A stretch of 64,000 bases of DNA from Symbiodinium natans (taxonomy: Eukaryota > Sar > Dinophyceae > Suessiales > Symbiodiniaceae), in the NCBI GenBank assembly GCA_905221605.1, contig CAJNDS010002136.1:348501-412500 (forward strand). The letters run 5' to 3'. The translations under genes were made by a program, and so were the position numbers. Shown in pieces: positions 21,573 through 31,763 of the stretch. The notes beneath the pieces were generated by a model. The model was not told the DNA's origin and did not search any database. It was given only the letters and a program-made list of their open reading frames with translations. The stretch's first letter is position 1; every line of letters starts with the position of its first letter.

Positions 21573-22542
21573 GGGTTTAGGGTTGAGGGTTTATGGGTCG
21601 AGGATCAGGAGTGACTTGCCCTGCGCAGCATCGGACCTTAGCTCACAGCTTCGACTTCTGCCAACTCCAAACCCAAACGCTCTTGGGGTTTGGGCTTCGG
21701 ATGGTCTTTGGGGACTTGAAGGCTTCAGGGTTTAGGGTTTAGGGTTTAGGTTGAGGGTCTAGGGTTTAGGGTTTAGGGTTTAGAGTTTAGGGTTTAGGGT
21801 TTAGGGTTTAGGGCTTAGGGTCTAGGGTTTAGGGTTTAGGGTTCAGGGCTTCAGATTTGGGTTTGGGCGGAAAGAGGGAGAGGTCAAGGCTTACCTCACG
21901 GGATCGCAGCTGCAGGTCCCTCCTATGTCTCGTCGTTTTGTCTCCTTGCAGCTTCGAATCGAAACCTCCGTAGGGTTTAGGGTTTAGGGTTTAGGGTTCA
22001 GGGTTCAGGGTTCAGGGTTTAGGGTTTAGGGTTTAGTTTTGTAGAGCTACGCTTGCACCCCTTGAACCCAACGACGGAGCACGCGGGCAGGCTTCTAGAC
22101 CTCTCTCAGGCCCATCCGCAGGCCCATCATAGAAACCCTGAACCCTAAACCCTAAACCTCTAAACTTTTAAGCCTGAAGTCCAAAAACGTTCCTCCTTCT
22201 TCATATCAAAGCCAAGGGGGCAGAAACTCGCTGCTTCAGGGGCTGCCAGGAACGCGCCATGCCCTTGAGCCTGAGGATGAGCCTCGGAGTTTGCGTTCAA
22301 GGCTCAACATGGTTTAGGGTTTAGGGTTTAGGGTTTTGGGTTTAGGGTTTAGGGTTTAGGGCTAAACTTGCCCTAGGCCGCAAACCCCCACACCCCCCAA
22401 TGGCCCAAAATTAGCTACAGGGCTTGGGCTTTTCTTTTGCTCTATATGAACTGGGTTTTTGGCGCTTGTTCTGGGCCTGGGATCCTGCACAAAACCCGCC
22501 GCAAAAACCGTAAATAATGTTCTGGACAACATCGGACATGTT

Positions 22543-22735
22543 CCTGAACCCTAAACCCTAAACCCTAAACCCTAAACCCTAAACCCTAAACCCTAAACCC
22601 TAAACCCTAAACCCTAAACCCTAAACCCTAAACCCTAACCCTTAACCCTAAACCCTAAACCCTAAACCCTAAACCCTAAACCCTAAACCCTAAACCCTAA
22701 ACCCTAAACCTCAAACCCTACACCCTGAACCCTAA
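22543..22735 (-). repeat. Long telomere-type array (CCCTAAA)n
   Basis: About 26 units, broken once by CCCTAACCCTTAACCC near 22,635. Confidence 0.95.
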
Positions 22736-22744
22736 AGCCCTCAA

Positions 22745-22860
22745 CCACAACTCCTGAGCCTCAGCCGTCAAAAACTTTGCTCCCAGTGGCGGCTCCATGG
22801 CTGGGGAGCTCCCGATGCCGACCTCGGCCGCGTTTCAGTACTGTAAGGAGCCGGAAAAAT
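22745..22860. other. Exon-like spacer, strand ambiguous
   Basis: Plus: acceptor TTGCTCCCAG, frame GGSMAGELPMPTSAAFQY, donor GTAAGG. Minus: acceptor CTCCTTACAG, frame LKRGRGRHRELPSHGAATG, donor GTTTTTG. Both look spliceable, and I cannot choose. Confidence 0.35.
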
Positions 22861-23242
22861 GAGAATAGGGTTTAGGGTTTAGGGCTTAGGGTTTAGGGTT
22901 TAGGGTTTCGGGTTTCGGGTTTAGGTTTTAGGGTTTAGAGTTTAGGGCTACTATAGGGGCCTTAATAATGAGAATAGGGTTTTTGGGGGGTTACTATAGT
23001 ATAAGTAGAAAGGGACCATACGGGAATATTGTTAGTACTTAATTCCGACCCCTAAAATACTAGGGCCACGGAGTCTTCCGTCCCAGGCTTTAAAAAAAAT
23101 TGCGCGATGCGAGATGTTGAAGTCGCCCTCTCTGCCTGTCACAAGGCTACACCCCTACCCTAAACCCGAAACCCGAAACCCGAAACCCTAAATCCTAAAC
23201 CTTAAACCCTAAACCCTAAGCCCTAAACCCTAAACCCGAAAC

Positions 23243-23344
23243 CCCATCTCCAGCTTCCGGGACCGACAGCGCCGCCACGCCGATGCTCCAGGCAGCCGCC
23301 ATGGTTCCCAGGAACCTCCACCGATCTCTTGCAGCATCGTAGCG
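23243..23344 (-). CDS. Exon with a Kelch-like repeat
   Basis: Minus-strand frame reads RYDAARDRWRFLGTMAAAW then SIGVAALSVPEAGDG. The order Y-D-x-x-x-D-x-W-x-x-x-x-x-M followed by a small-residue/hydrophobic strand is the Kelch beta-propeller blade pattern. The donor is GG|GTTTCGGG in the CCCTAAA/CCCGAAA block. No AG acceptor is obvious close to the 5' end, which weakens the call. Confidence 0.45.
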
Positions 23345-23559
23345 GTTTAGGGTTTAGGGTTTAGGGTTTAGGGTTTAGGGGTTAGGGTTTAGGGTTTGGG
23401 GTTTGGGGTTTAGGGTTTGGGGTTCAGGGAGTGCTTCAAGCTCAGAGGTTAAGATGTCGCAGGCAAGTAGGAAGCTTTTGTGCAGAGTTTTCGGAGGGTT
23501 TAGGGTTTAGGGTTCAGGGGTTTAGGGAAAGTATCAAGGACCTGGGAGGGTTGTAGACC

Positions 23560-23770
23560 AATGGCAAACGGCAAAAAAACTACGCCTGAAACTGCACGAG
23601 TGGTTATATTAAATAACAAGCGAGTGAAACGAACGTGTGAATTTAATGTAGTTTATAGGGAGCGTGCAAAAAAACCCTTAAAATGATATTAAATGCGGCG
23701 TCCTTTGAGGGTACCCTCTGTCTTTCACTTTTTGTGGCGTCCCTAGTTTAATATTGGACTTCAAAAGATT
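23560..23770. repeat. AT-rich fragment related to the 34-35 kb island
   Basis: Contains AAGCGAGTGAAACGAACGTG and TTAATATTGGAC. The reversed motif TTTCGTTCACACGTTC recurs at about 34,336 in the AT-rich island. Composition differs sharply from the telomere-type mosaic around it. Confidence 0.5.
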
Positions 23771-24159
23771 GAAACCCTAAACCCTAAACCCTAGACCTAA
23801 ACCCTAAACCCTAAACCCTAAACCCTAAACCTAAACCCTAAACCCTAAACCCTAAACCTAAACCCTAAACCCTCAACCCCTTCAAGAACGACTCTGCGAC
23901 TCTGTTTCGCTCACCCCATGAAGGGCACTGTCTAAACCCTAAACCCTAAACTCTACTATTGCTTATAAGTACCCTGAATCTCCAGGTAATGGGGGCAGGG
24001 GCCTCCCCGAGCTGGTCTGCACGGCAACGCTGCCTTGGACTGGATCGCTTGGACCCGGGTTTTCCGCTGTTTAGGGTTTAGTGTTTAAGGTTTAGGGTTG
24101 AGGGTTTCGGGTTTCGGGTTTAGGGTGACACGGTCTAGGGCTAAGGCTTAAAAGAGACA

Positions 24160-24204
24160 GATTTCGCAGTCGCACGCACACACCCACACCCACCCACACC
24201 CACC

Positions 24205-24253
<49 letters not shown>

Positions 24254-24305
24254 GTATATATGTATGTCTGTGTATATAAATATTTGTGGTCGCCCCCCCC
24301 CCCCC
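24160..24305. repeat. Microsatellites CCCA/CA, TA and a C run
   Basis: CCCACCCACCCA, then CACACA, then TATATATA, then 14 C. On the minus strand this is the non-coding region 3' of the exon at 24,346. Confidence 0.9.
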
Positions 24306-24345
24306 CAAGATGCACCCCCAAGGCGATACTGCAGAGCACGGCCAC

Positions 24346-24586
24346 CCTCTCGGCACTGCTTGCAGTACTCAATCTCGAGGGTCCTCCCTGTGCACATGCT
24401 GCGGATACTGCTGCGCAGCACTTTTGTCCCTTCAGCGAACTTAATGCGCTTGACGATATCCCACTTGTTTTCTCCTTTGGGAACGATGAAAACCTGCCTG
24501 TCGTAGGGCGTTTCGTTTTGACCGTTCATGCGGATAGGATGTGGGAGATCACTGTAGTGTTGTTGGAAAAACAACTCTTCGATCTT
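24346..24586 (-). CDS. Gene C, large exon (unknown function)
   Basis: An 80-codon minus-strand frame: KIEELFFQQHYSDLPHPIR, MNGQNETPYDRQVFIVPKG, ENKWDIVKRIKFAEGTKVL and further to CKQCRE. Acceptor TTGGCCTTCCAG, donor GTGGCCG. It joins in phase 0 to the exon at 24,646 across a 59-base intron that starts GTAAAA and has no telomere-type repeat. Codons favour C or G at the third position. The protein is soluble and charged, and I do not recognise the family. The CxxC near the end could bind metal. Confidence 0.75.
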
Positions 24587-24645
24587 CTGGAAGGCCAATT
24601 AACCCTCCCAGTTCATGAGTCCAGCGAGGAACTGCGCCTTTTTAC

Positions 24646-24734
24646 CTCATCGGTGATCTCATCCTTGGCCGGGAGATTTCCGACCGTGATGCACGTGATG
24701 CAGCCCGGCTCTTTGTGCACAACGATGGGCTTCT
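24646..24734 (-). CDS. Gene C, exon (unknown function)
   Basis: Minus-strand frame reads KPIVVHKEPGCITCITV then GNLPAKDEITDE. Acceptor ATGTCCTCAAG, donor GAG|GTAAAA. The length of 89 bases fits the phase of the next exon exactly. The C-x-x-C pair is worth noting. No family match. Confidence 0.75.
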
Positions 24735-24802
24735 CTTGAGGACATCAGTGTGAGAGATTGCCTCATCAAAGGTAATCGCGCCATGGACTGTGCCAGAGAC
24801 AC

Positions 24803-24849
24803 TGGACGATGTGGAGCCCTGCTGGCCATTGCGGCGCAAAGTGTCGCGC
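24803..24849 (-). CDS. Gene C, small exon
   Basis: After the acceptor TTGATTTCCTAG the minus strand is open in two frames (RDTLRRNGQQGSTSS or ATLCAAMASRAPH). Either can be phased to the next exon with a GT donor (CCA|GTGTCT or CATC|GTCCAG). Confidence 0.5.
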
Positions 24850-24866
24850 CTAGGAAATCAAAAGAC

Positions 24867-24944
24867 TTTGAGCATCAAACAGAATGCTCAGAAAGGGCTG
24901 GCAGCTCTTGGAGCGCAAGCGATACTCAACTGTGAGACGCAACG
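24867..24944 (-). CDS. Gene C, upstream exon
   Basis: Minus-strand frame reads LRLTVEYRLRSKSCQPF then LSILFDAQ. Acceptor TGTGTTGCAG, donor AAA|GTCTTT. Further upstream, TCAACCA|GTAAGT near 24,980 is a textbook donor, so more exons lie to the right. Confidence 0.6.
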
Positions 24945-25079
24945 CTGCAACACATTTTAGCACTGCAAAGACTTACTGGTTGATGGTGGCCACCTACTGA
25001 GGAGATTGGAAAGCGAGCGCGTACTTTTTGGCAGTAGCCAGGACAAGGCAAGGCCTTTCCAGGGCTGCTTCGAGTCTGG

Positions 25080-25560
25080 GTCTAAGCTTTAACGATAACT
25101 TGGCCCCCTACCCTCTAGAAGACCACGCTACAAGAAATGACGACAGCAAACCTATTCTGGAACCCCGAACATAAATCTCCCAATCCTACGCCTAAACTAA
25201 CCCATCGCCCATGACTGGGGCCACCACAGCGAAGCTGCTGGCCGGAACGGGTTCAGGGTTTTGTGGGTCTTCACAGCACGGCTTTGTTTAGATGAAAGGG
25301 CTTATGGGACTTAAAGGGCTTACAGGGCTGACCGGGTTTATGGTGGTTGTGGGGCTTGTAGTGTTTTGCAGGTTAGGGCTGAGCGCTTTTTATAGGGATG
25401 TCTAGGATCAGGGTTTTGGGCCAGGGGGACGCTATATCTTTGAGGCCTGTATTAAGGTTCTAGGAGCTGAGTTAAGGGTAGGGGCTTCTCTAGCAGTCAG
25501 AAGTCCCAAGGCCCGCGTATCATGCTAAATGAACCGTGCTAGCTAAGGTGGCACCGGTAC
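25080..25560. other. Stretch without a supported gene
   Basis: Unique DNA with no telomere-type arrays and no convincing open frame or repeat family. It may be intron of gene C. Confidence 0.4.
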
Positions 25561-25798
25561 CTAGTTTAATTCACGAACTTACTCTTAGTTTCGTCCCGTT
25601 TTGTATAGGGATCAGCGCTAGTGCTGAAAGCGCCAGCGCGGGCTGAGGAAGGATTGGGGGCTAAACCGCAGTTGTAGGGTTTTGGGGGGCTTATAGGGAT
25701 TAGGGTTCGGGCTTCAGGGCTACAGTTCTCGATCCACCATCCAGCACACCCAAACCACAACCAGCCAAGTTCCCGTTTCAATCCTAGCTCCCCCCCCC

Positions 25799-25959
25799 CT
25801 CGTCGAGGTCGATGGTGGTTCCACTGTCCTGGAGCAGGGAGCCCCTGCAGAGGATCTGCTCGCTGCCCAGAAGGGGCCGCAACGGCCGTCCTGGAGCTTT
25901 TTGCTGGGAAAGACGTCCAGCAGCAGTGCCGCCATCTCCATTGCGATCCTTTCTTGCTC
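25799..25959 (-). pseudogene. Coding-like segment with a frame change
   Basis: Minus strand: QERIAMEMAALLLDVFPSKK then LQD in one frame, and shortly after RPLLGSEQILCRGSLLQ then DSGTTIDLDE in another. Both parts have coding-type codon use, but no intron fits between them. A one-base indel (sequencing error or a broken copy) is the simplest reading. It may be the upstream part of gene C. Confidence 0.45.
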
Positions 25960-26204
25960 ATGACTTTACAGCAAGTCATCTGAGGCCGGTACCTGAGAAA
26001 ACCTAGGTCGGGGGTCGGGGGGGGGGGCATACCATACATATATATATATATATATGCATACGCAAACACACACAGAGACGAAGAAGAAGGGAGGTCATGG
26101 AAATGTTAGCTGCGTACATGATTGCAGCAAGGCACACAACCTGATGGAGAGTTTTCGCCCGCAGCCCTGAAGACCGGAACCCGAGCATGGTAAAAAAAAT
26201 CCAA

Positions 26205-26318
26205 AAAACTACTATTTGCTTAAGAGCCCCCCAAAAAAATCCCTATATTGCCCCTTTAAGGAAGAGTCTTTTTATTATTCTTTTTTGGGGGGGGTGGTTC
26301 TTAAGCAACTAGTAGAAA
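26205..26318. mobile_element. Inverted-repeat element, family D (best copy)
   Basis: Begins CTACTATTTGCTTAAGAGCC and ends GGTTCTTAAGCAACTAGTAG, inverted to each other, with TATTGCCCNTTTAAGGAAGA and a T-run/G-run junction inside. Other copies: 3,285-3,350, 3,508-3,612, 5,250-5,322 (part), 49,857-49,977, 52,758-52,880 and 61,977-62,103. The end ...AGTAG or ...AGCAG can act as a splice acceptor in either orientation. Confidence 0.8.
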
Positions 26319-26750
26319 GCACCTTCATGTCGTCTCAAACCTCAAAGAACATGCTCGAACCTCCATAACCTCAAGTCTGCAGCCCGATCAACGCCCTCAA
26401 AAGAACAAACACGATCCAGCTCCCGGCCAGCGTCTCAGCGACATGCCACCACCAAGTTGGGCAGCTACGCTCCACCTCGCGGTTTAAGGCTTGGGCACGT
26501 TTGGGCTTGAGGCCCTTTGGGGGTCTTTGGGGTCTTTGGGATCTTTGGGGCCTTTGGGGGGCCTTCGGGGCCTTTGGGGGCCCAGCCCTCCATATTCATT
26601 GCTCCCCAGCTCTGGAGCTTTGAACAGTCTCGCCCCAAACCCTAAACCCCAAACCCCAAACCCCAAGCCCTACCCCAACCCTAAACCCCAAACCCCAAGC
26701 CCTAAACCCCAAACCCTAAACCCCAAACCCTCAATCCTAAACCCTAAAGC

Positions 26751-26818
26751 CCTCGCCCCAGGCGCCAGAAGCCGTCTCCCAGCGGCCAGCCCTCCACAGC
26801 TGCCAGGATGGCACCGAC
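26751..26818 (-). CDS. Exon, membrane protein (gene M)
   Basis: Minus-strand frame reads VGAILAAVEGWPLGDG then FWRLGRG. A hydrophobic stretch running into E-G-W recalls the pore entrance of cation channels. A similar EGW follows a helix in the exons at 33,878 and 52,115. Acceptor GGAGCTCAG, donor GC at AGG|GCTTTAGGG. Confidence 0.5.
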
Positions 26819-27111
26819 CTGAGCTCCGGGGTTCTCTGAAACTTTTAGGGTTTAGGGTTTAGGGTTTAGGGTTTAGGGTTTAAGGTTCAGCATCTCAAAG
26901 TTCAAGCATTCACTAGGCTGGCAGCTTTTCAAGCGCCCGAAAAGTACCCACCCACCCAGAGAATCCCATACCATTAGATCATAAAAGTTTCACACGCAAC
27001 CCAAATTCTTAACCCTACGCTCTCGTCCCTGAACCTTCAACCACCGTAGAACCCTCAGCCCTGAACCCTTGAACCCTAAATTTTAGGGCTCCTCAACCCT
27101 CATGCTAGCCA

Positions 27112-27322
27112 GTGGCTTTGCAAATGACCCAAAGAAGGGGGGCGGAGCCAGTGGCTTTGCAAATGACCCAAAGAAGGGGGGCGGAGGGGCGGGGGGGAGG
27201 CAGGGGGGGGGCAGGGGGGGGGCAAGGGGGGGGGGCAGGGGGGGGGGGGGGGCGGGCCAGGGGGGGGGGGGGGCAGGGGGGGGGGGCAGGGGGGGTGCAG
27301 GGGGGGGGCAGGGGGGGGCCAA
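27112..27322. repeat. 39-bp duplication and G-rich tract
   Basis: GCCAGTGGCTTTGCAAATGA plus CCCAAAGAAGGGGGGCGGA is present twice in tandem (27,108-27,186), followed by about 130 bases of G with scattered C and A. The long proline/glycine frames here are composition artefacts. Confidence 0.85.
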
Positions 27323-27806
27323 GGACCTTGCCCACTGATTTTCGGACCTTGCCCGCTAAATTTCGGACCTTGCCCGCTAATTTTCGGACCTTGCCTGCTA
27401 ATTTTCGGACCTTGCCCGCTAATTTTCGGACCTTGCCCGCTTTTTTTCGGACCTTGCCCGCTAATTTTCGGACCTTGCCCGCTAATTTTCGGACCTTGCC
27501 CACTAATTTTCGGACCTTGCCCGCTAATTTTCGGGCCTTTCCCGGGTCCGAAAATTAGCGGGCAAGGTCCGAAAATTAGCGGGCAAGGTCCGAAAATTAG
27601 TGGGCAAGGTCCGCAAATCAGTGGGCAAGGTCGTGGGTCAGCGGGCAAGGTCCGAAAATTAGTGGGCAAGGTCGTGGGGCAGCCAATGGACCTTGCCCGC
27701 TGATTTTCGGACCTTGCCCGCTAATTTTCGGACCTTGCCCGCTAATTTTCGGACCTTGCCCGCTAATTTTCGGACCTTGCCCACTAATTTTCGGACCTTG
27801 CCCGCA
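27323..27806. repeat. 21-bp tandem array that inverts twice
   Basis: The unit GGACCTTGCCCGCTAATTTTC repeats about ten times in plus orientation (27,323-27,540), then about six times inverted (27,544-27,680), then about six times in plus again (27,688-27,806). Because 21 is a multiple of 3, frames stay open and give 7-residue peptide repeats (TLPANFR, GKVRKLA). I regard these as by-products of the repeat. Confidence 0.95.
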
Positions 27807-28044
27807 AAGCCATTAACATTTATATTATATATGAAAGAGTGGTTTAGGGTTTAGGGTTTAGGGTTTCGGGTTTAGGGTCCCTAACACCCCTAGTTAGAAT
27901 TTATCTGGTTCTGGGCAGTTGCCTAAGCACTGAATACTGCACTGGCTGCTTCTACAACGAGGGGGCCGCGCGAAGCCTATAGGAGCCTGAATAAGTAGAA
28001 GAGGGTTTCGGGTTGTTTTTTATATTAATAAAGGGATCAGAAGT

Positions 28045-28172
28045 GAATACTACTCTTAGTAGCCCAGTAACCATATTCTAATAAGGGCACCTTTTTTTGG
28101 GTTGGTTACTTTGTAAGGGAACCCATAACCAAAAAAGGGCAAAAGGTACCACTGGGCTACTAAGTAAAAACC
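28045..28172. mobile_element. Inverted-repeat element, family E
   Basis: Ends ACTCTTAGTAGCCCAGTAAC and GGTACCACTGGGCTACTAAG are inverted. The interior has AAGGGCACCTTTTTTTGGG and AACCAAAAAAGGGC. Copies at 54,450-54,575, 57,238-57,330 (diverged) and 51,530-51,580 (part). Non-coding. Confidence 0.75.
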
Positions 28173-28244
28173 TAAACCCTAAACCCTAAACCCTAAACCC
28201 TAAACCCTAAACCCTAAACCTCTCTACCATACACACCTAAATGT

Positions 28245-28636
28245 TAAACACGAATTTGGCGTTTCGACCCCCATTGTTCAGCACGAATTTGGCGTTTTCA
28301 CCCGTCTGACCCATTTGGCCCTCCATTGTTCAGCACGAATTTGGCGTTTTAACCCGTCTGACCCATTTGCCCCCCCATTGTTCAGCACGAATTTGGCGTT
28401 TTGACACATCTGACCCATCTGGACCCCCATTGTTCAGCACGAATTTGGCGCTTTGATCTGTCTGACCCACTTGGACCCCCATTGCCCAGCACGAATTTGG
28501 CGTTTTGACCCGTCTGACCCATTTGGACCCCCATTGTTCAGCACGAATTTGGCGTTTTGACCCGTCTGACCCATTTAGACCCCCATTGTTCAGCACGAAT
28601 TTGGCGTTTTGACCCGTCTGACACGAATTTGGCGTT
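28245..28636. repeat. 52-bp satellite, about seven units
   Basis: The anchor CAGCACGAATTTGGCG starts at 28,279, 28,331, 28,383, 28,435, 28,487, 28,539 and 28,591, a constant 52-base period. The last unit is cut short at 28,621 and runs straight into CCCTAAA repeats. The period is not a multiple of 3, so coding is unlikely. Confidence 0.95.
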
Positions 28637-28744
28637 CCCTAAACCCTAAACCCCAAACCCTAAACCCTAAACCCCAAACCCCAAACCCTAAACCCTACAC
28701 TAACCCTATAAACCCTAAGCCTACAAGCCTGAATCTGCTTCAGC

Positions 28745-28813
28745 GCCAAGCAACCCAGAGAGCCATGAGGCTCACGAAGACCGGGGTCACCACGCCGACG
28801 GCGGCTGCAAAAC
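28745..28813 (-). CDS. Exon, membrane protein (gene M)
   Basis: Minus-strand frame reads FAAAVGVVTPVFVSLM then ALWVAWR, one hydrophobic helix. Acceptor CCCCCCCAG, donor GC at GGC|GCTGAAG, flanked by CCCTAAA on the left and TTTAGGG on the right. Confidence 0.6.
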
Positions 28814-29137
28814 CTGGGGGGGTTTAGGGTTTTGGGTTTTTGGGTTTAGGGTTTAGGGTCTAAATTTAGGGTTTAGGGTTCGGGGTATTTCCCAGAATTT
28901 TTTCGGGAGGATCCCACAAGTACATCCCTTTAAGGGTTCCTAAGAATGACCCAGGAGTAGCATATCCCCCAAGAAAAAGGGCTCCAAAAACCGGCACCCC
29001 AAGCCCTCAACCCTAAACCACAAACCCCAACCCCTAAACCCCAAACCCCACATCCTAAACCCTAAACCCTAAACCCTAAACCCTAAACCCTTAACCCTGA
29101 GTCGCAACCCTAAACTCTAAACCCTAAACCCCAGAAC

Positions 29138-29220
29138 CCTCGGCACGCAGGCCAGGCGGCGCAGCAGGGCTCGCCGTGCACCACCAGTTTCCTCGGAGAC
29201 TTCGTGCCCAGGCCGTGTGG
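29138..29220 (-). CDS. Exon, possibly gene M
   Basis: Minus-strand frame reads PGHEVSEETGGARRALLRR then LACVPR. Acceptor CCTTTAAG, donor AGG|GTTCTGG. A second minus frame is also open, so the phase is uncertain. A family J element starts immediately upstream. Confidence 0.45.
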
Positions 29221-29221
29221 C

Positions 29222-29420
29222 TTAAAGGGGTAAAAGGAGGGACCCTAGAAGAAGGGACCCTTTATCTTACTCCCCTATATAACCCTTATATATAATGTAT
29301 ATATATATATATATACCTTATACAAAAAAAGAGACACTATATACCCAAGTAGCCCCCCAAAATACCCCTAAATAAACCCTAAGGTCTCTTGTAAGGGTCC
29401 CTCCTTTAGTCCCTTGAGGT
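29222..29420. mobile_element. Long family J inverted-repeat element
   Basis: AGGAGGGACCCT at one end and AGGGTCCCTCCTTTA at the other enclose about 190 bases with a TA-rich centre (ATGTATATATATATATA). No coding capacity. Confidence 0.6.
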
Positions 29421-30574
29421 GCCACTTGGAGTAGCTTCAGTCCGGGGCCGGGGGGCTCGAATCCTAGCCGTGACAATCAATGAGCAAGCTACGCGCAGAG
29501 TGCAGGGGTAAGGTTTCGGGGCTTAAGATTAAAGCCGACAGTCCAAACCTCAGAGAGCTGGTCGTCCTACTAAACCCTAAACCCTAAACCCTAAACCCTA
29601 AACCCTAAACCCTAAACCCTAAACCCTAAACCCTAAACCCTAAACCTAGATCTGGCTGGGGCTTTGTTCTTGCGCAGGATTGGGCGATCGAAGCTTGGTG
29701 TGGTGGTTCGCTCCCGGGCTGAACTCACAGGCGCCAAATGAAGGAGAGCCGAGTCATGTCTCACGCGGTGCAGCACCACGCACATCATGAAGCCTTCCTA
29801 CCTCCTGAACTCATGACGTGCTGGCGCTGCACCAAGTGACATAAGACTTGGCTTTCCTTCGTCTGCGATGCGCGCGCTCTACACCTCGCGTTGAGCCAGC
29901 CCGACTAAGCGTTTACAATTACTGCATGCACATACGCTCCAGATGCTCTGAAGTAGTACATTCCAAATGCCATGCCGTAACACTGCAAAACATAACTTGG
30001 CTCTGGTTGGGGCGATGCTACGAGTCATGTGAGCGACCTTGTACAAACGGCGCTTGGCTTGGCTGTGGCTTCCATGGCTCCGTTCTGGTGGCCTCGGCTA
30101 CCCTAAACCCTTAACCCTCAACCCTAAACCCTAAACCCTAAGCCCTAAACCCTGAAATACTTGTCATACAATAATTGCACCCCAGGCACCCCGCTTTTGC
30201 AAACGTGTTTCCTAGTCCGAGCCTGCAGGTTGCTATACACTTACACCACCCGTTGGGGTTTAGAGGGTTTAGGGCTCAGGGCTCGGGGCTGAGGGCTGAG
30301 GGCTGAGGGCCTAGGGTTTAGGGCTTAGGGCTTAGGTAGGGTTTAGGGGCTGGTGGGCGGGCGGGGGTGGGCGGGGAAACCACCGGCCTCCAGCCGGCAG
30401 AGCCAGACCCAAAAGAAACAAACCGGGGACTCTGGGAACCCATGAAATAAGAAAACCTAAACCCCCCAAACCCCCCCTAAAACCCCTCTAAACCCCACCT
30501 AAACCCACCCTACATCCCCCTCAACTGAAAGACAGTCACTGCAAGCAAGCAACACCCATGTGGGGGCCGAAGCC

Positions 30575-30650
30575 CAGGCGCTTCATGAGCGGATCGAGGG
30601 GCTCGCCTCCGAGCTGCGGCTTGGGCGGAGGGGCTTGGGGAGGGTTGCTT
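30575..30650. CDS. Exon-like block, strand ambiguous
   Basis: Plus frame: GAEAQALHERIEGLASELR. Minus frame: KPQLGGEPLDPLMKRLGFG then PHMGV. Both have strong GC3. Minus would agree with its neighbours. Confidence 0.35.
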
Positions 30651-30847
30651 GGGGTGCAGGGTTGAGGAGGTTGAGGGGGTTGAGGGGATTGAGGGGGTTA
30701 TGGGGTTCATCCGATTCAGCCGCAGCTCCCAGCAGAGTCACAGGCGAAGGCTGTTCTCAACAGCACGAATCCTTGCCTAAGCCTTCCTGACCAATTTCTA
30801 TGCGCAGTTCAGGGATTGGTTTAAGCTCCGGCTACAACCACCCAAAC

Positions 30848-30917
30848 GACGGCCCGGCGGCTGAGCATGTTCATGCCCGTGCAGAGGATAAGGAAACCCA
30901 CCGTGCTGGCGCAAATC
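30848..30917 (-). CDS. Exon, membrane protein (gene M)
   Basis: Minus-strand frame reads ICASTVGFLILCTGMNM then LSRRAV, a hydrophobic helix followed by arginines. Acceptor GATGCCAG, donor GTC|GTTTGGG. Clean boundaries. Confidence 0.6.
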
Positions 30918-31415
30918 CTGGCATCGTTCAGGGTGCACTTTCTTGAGGCTTTTAGGGTTGACGTCTTAAGAATTTAAGCTTGTAGGGCTTAGGATTTCAA
31001 GCCAAAAACCCTATAAACCTTTGTATAGCAACAGGACTGTGACAGGAGTCGAACTCAGAATCCTGTCGGTTTGAACGTCTTCGGCTCTTCGGGTGTGGGG
31101 TCGAGGGCCAAGGGGCCAGGTTTTGGGTTTTGGGTTTGGGGTCCAACGTGAAGTGCTTTTGCAAGCTGGCAACACAGGTACAGTGGCCGTAAAAACAGAC
31201 TTGAAGCCTATGGGATTTAGGGTTTTTGAGTGTATCTTGCTTAGGAAAGGATCCTCAGAAACCCACTCAGCCCCTGTATTTGCTTAAGCTCTATACAACT
31301 ACCGGCTTGAACCCCCCAACCCCTAAACCCTAACAACCCTAAACCCTAACTTGAACCCCCCAACCCCTAAACCCTGATAACCCTAATAACCCTAAACCCT
31401 AACCCCTAACCCTGA

Positions 31416-31589
31416 CCCCCCCCCCCCCCCCCCCCCACACAAAAAAAAAAAAAACCTAATAACACCCCCCCCCCCAAAAAAAAATATCTTAAACCCTAAA
31501 CGCTATACCCTAAACCCTAAACCCTAAACCCTAACCCCTAGACCCTAAACCCTAAACCCTAAACCCTAAACTTTAAACCCTAAACCCTA

Positions 31590-31621
<32 letters not shown>

Positions 31622-31670
31622 AAATAATAATAATAATAATAAAATAATGATAATAATAATAATAATACGG
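31416..31670. repeat. CCCTAAA blocks ending in poly-C then poly-A, twice
   Basis: A telomere-type block passes into a 21-C run and a 14-A run (31,416-31,454). The same CCCTAAA, then C-run, then A-run order recurs at 31,490-31,624 and continues as TAA/AAT triplets. Similar C-run/A-run junctions lie at 48,892 and 61,200. Confidence 0.85.
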
Positions 31671-31688
31671 GTCCCCTGGGGATCTCAC

Positions 31689-31763
31689 GCGCGCCGAGGA
31701 GCAGAACGAGGTGCTCCGCGACGGAGGCCGCGCTGTAGGGCAGGACCACGGCGGCGCCGCCGC
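31689..31763 (-). CDS. Exon, probably gene M
   Basis: Minus-strand frame reads GGAAVVLPYSAASVAEH then LVLLLGA, nearly all codons ending in G or C. Acceptor CCTTCCAG, donor GTGAGA (canonical). Together these are good evidence for an exon. Confidence 0.65.

Noticed and set aside
27083-27669. Open frames up to 189 codons in the G-rich tract and 21-bp array
   Set aside because: Open in several frames on both strands at once because the unit is 21 bases without stops. Composition artefact.
28245-28636. CRISPR array
   Set aside because: The 52-bp units are head-to-tail without unique spacers, so this is a satellite.
31030-31085. tRNA-like TTCGACTCC box on minus
   Set aside because: Only a 7-bp GACAGGA/TCCTGTC stem is present. 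The cloverleaf arms do not form.
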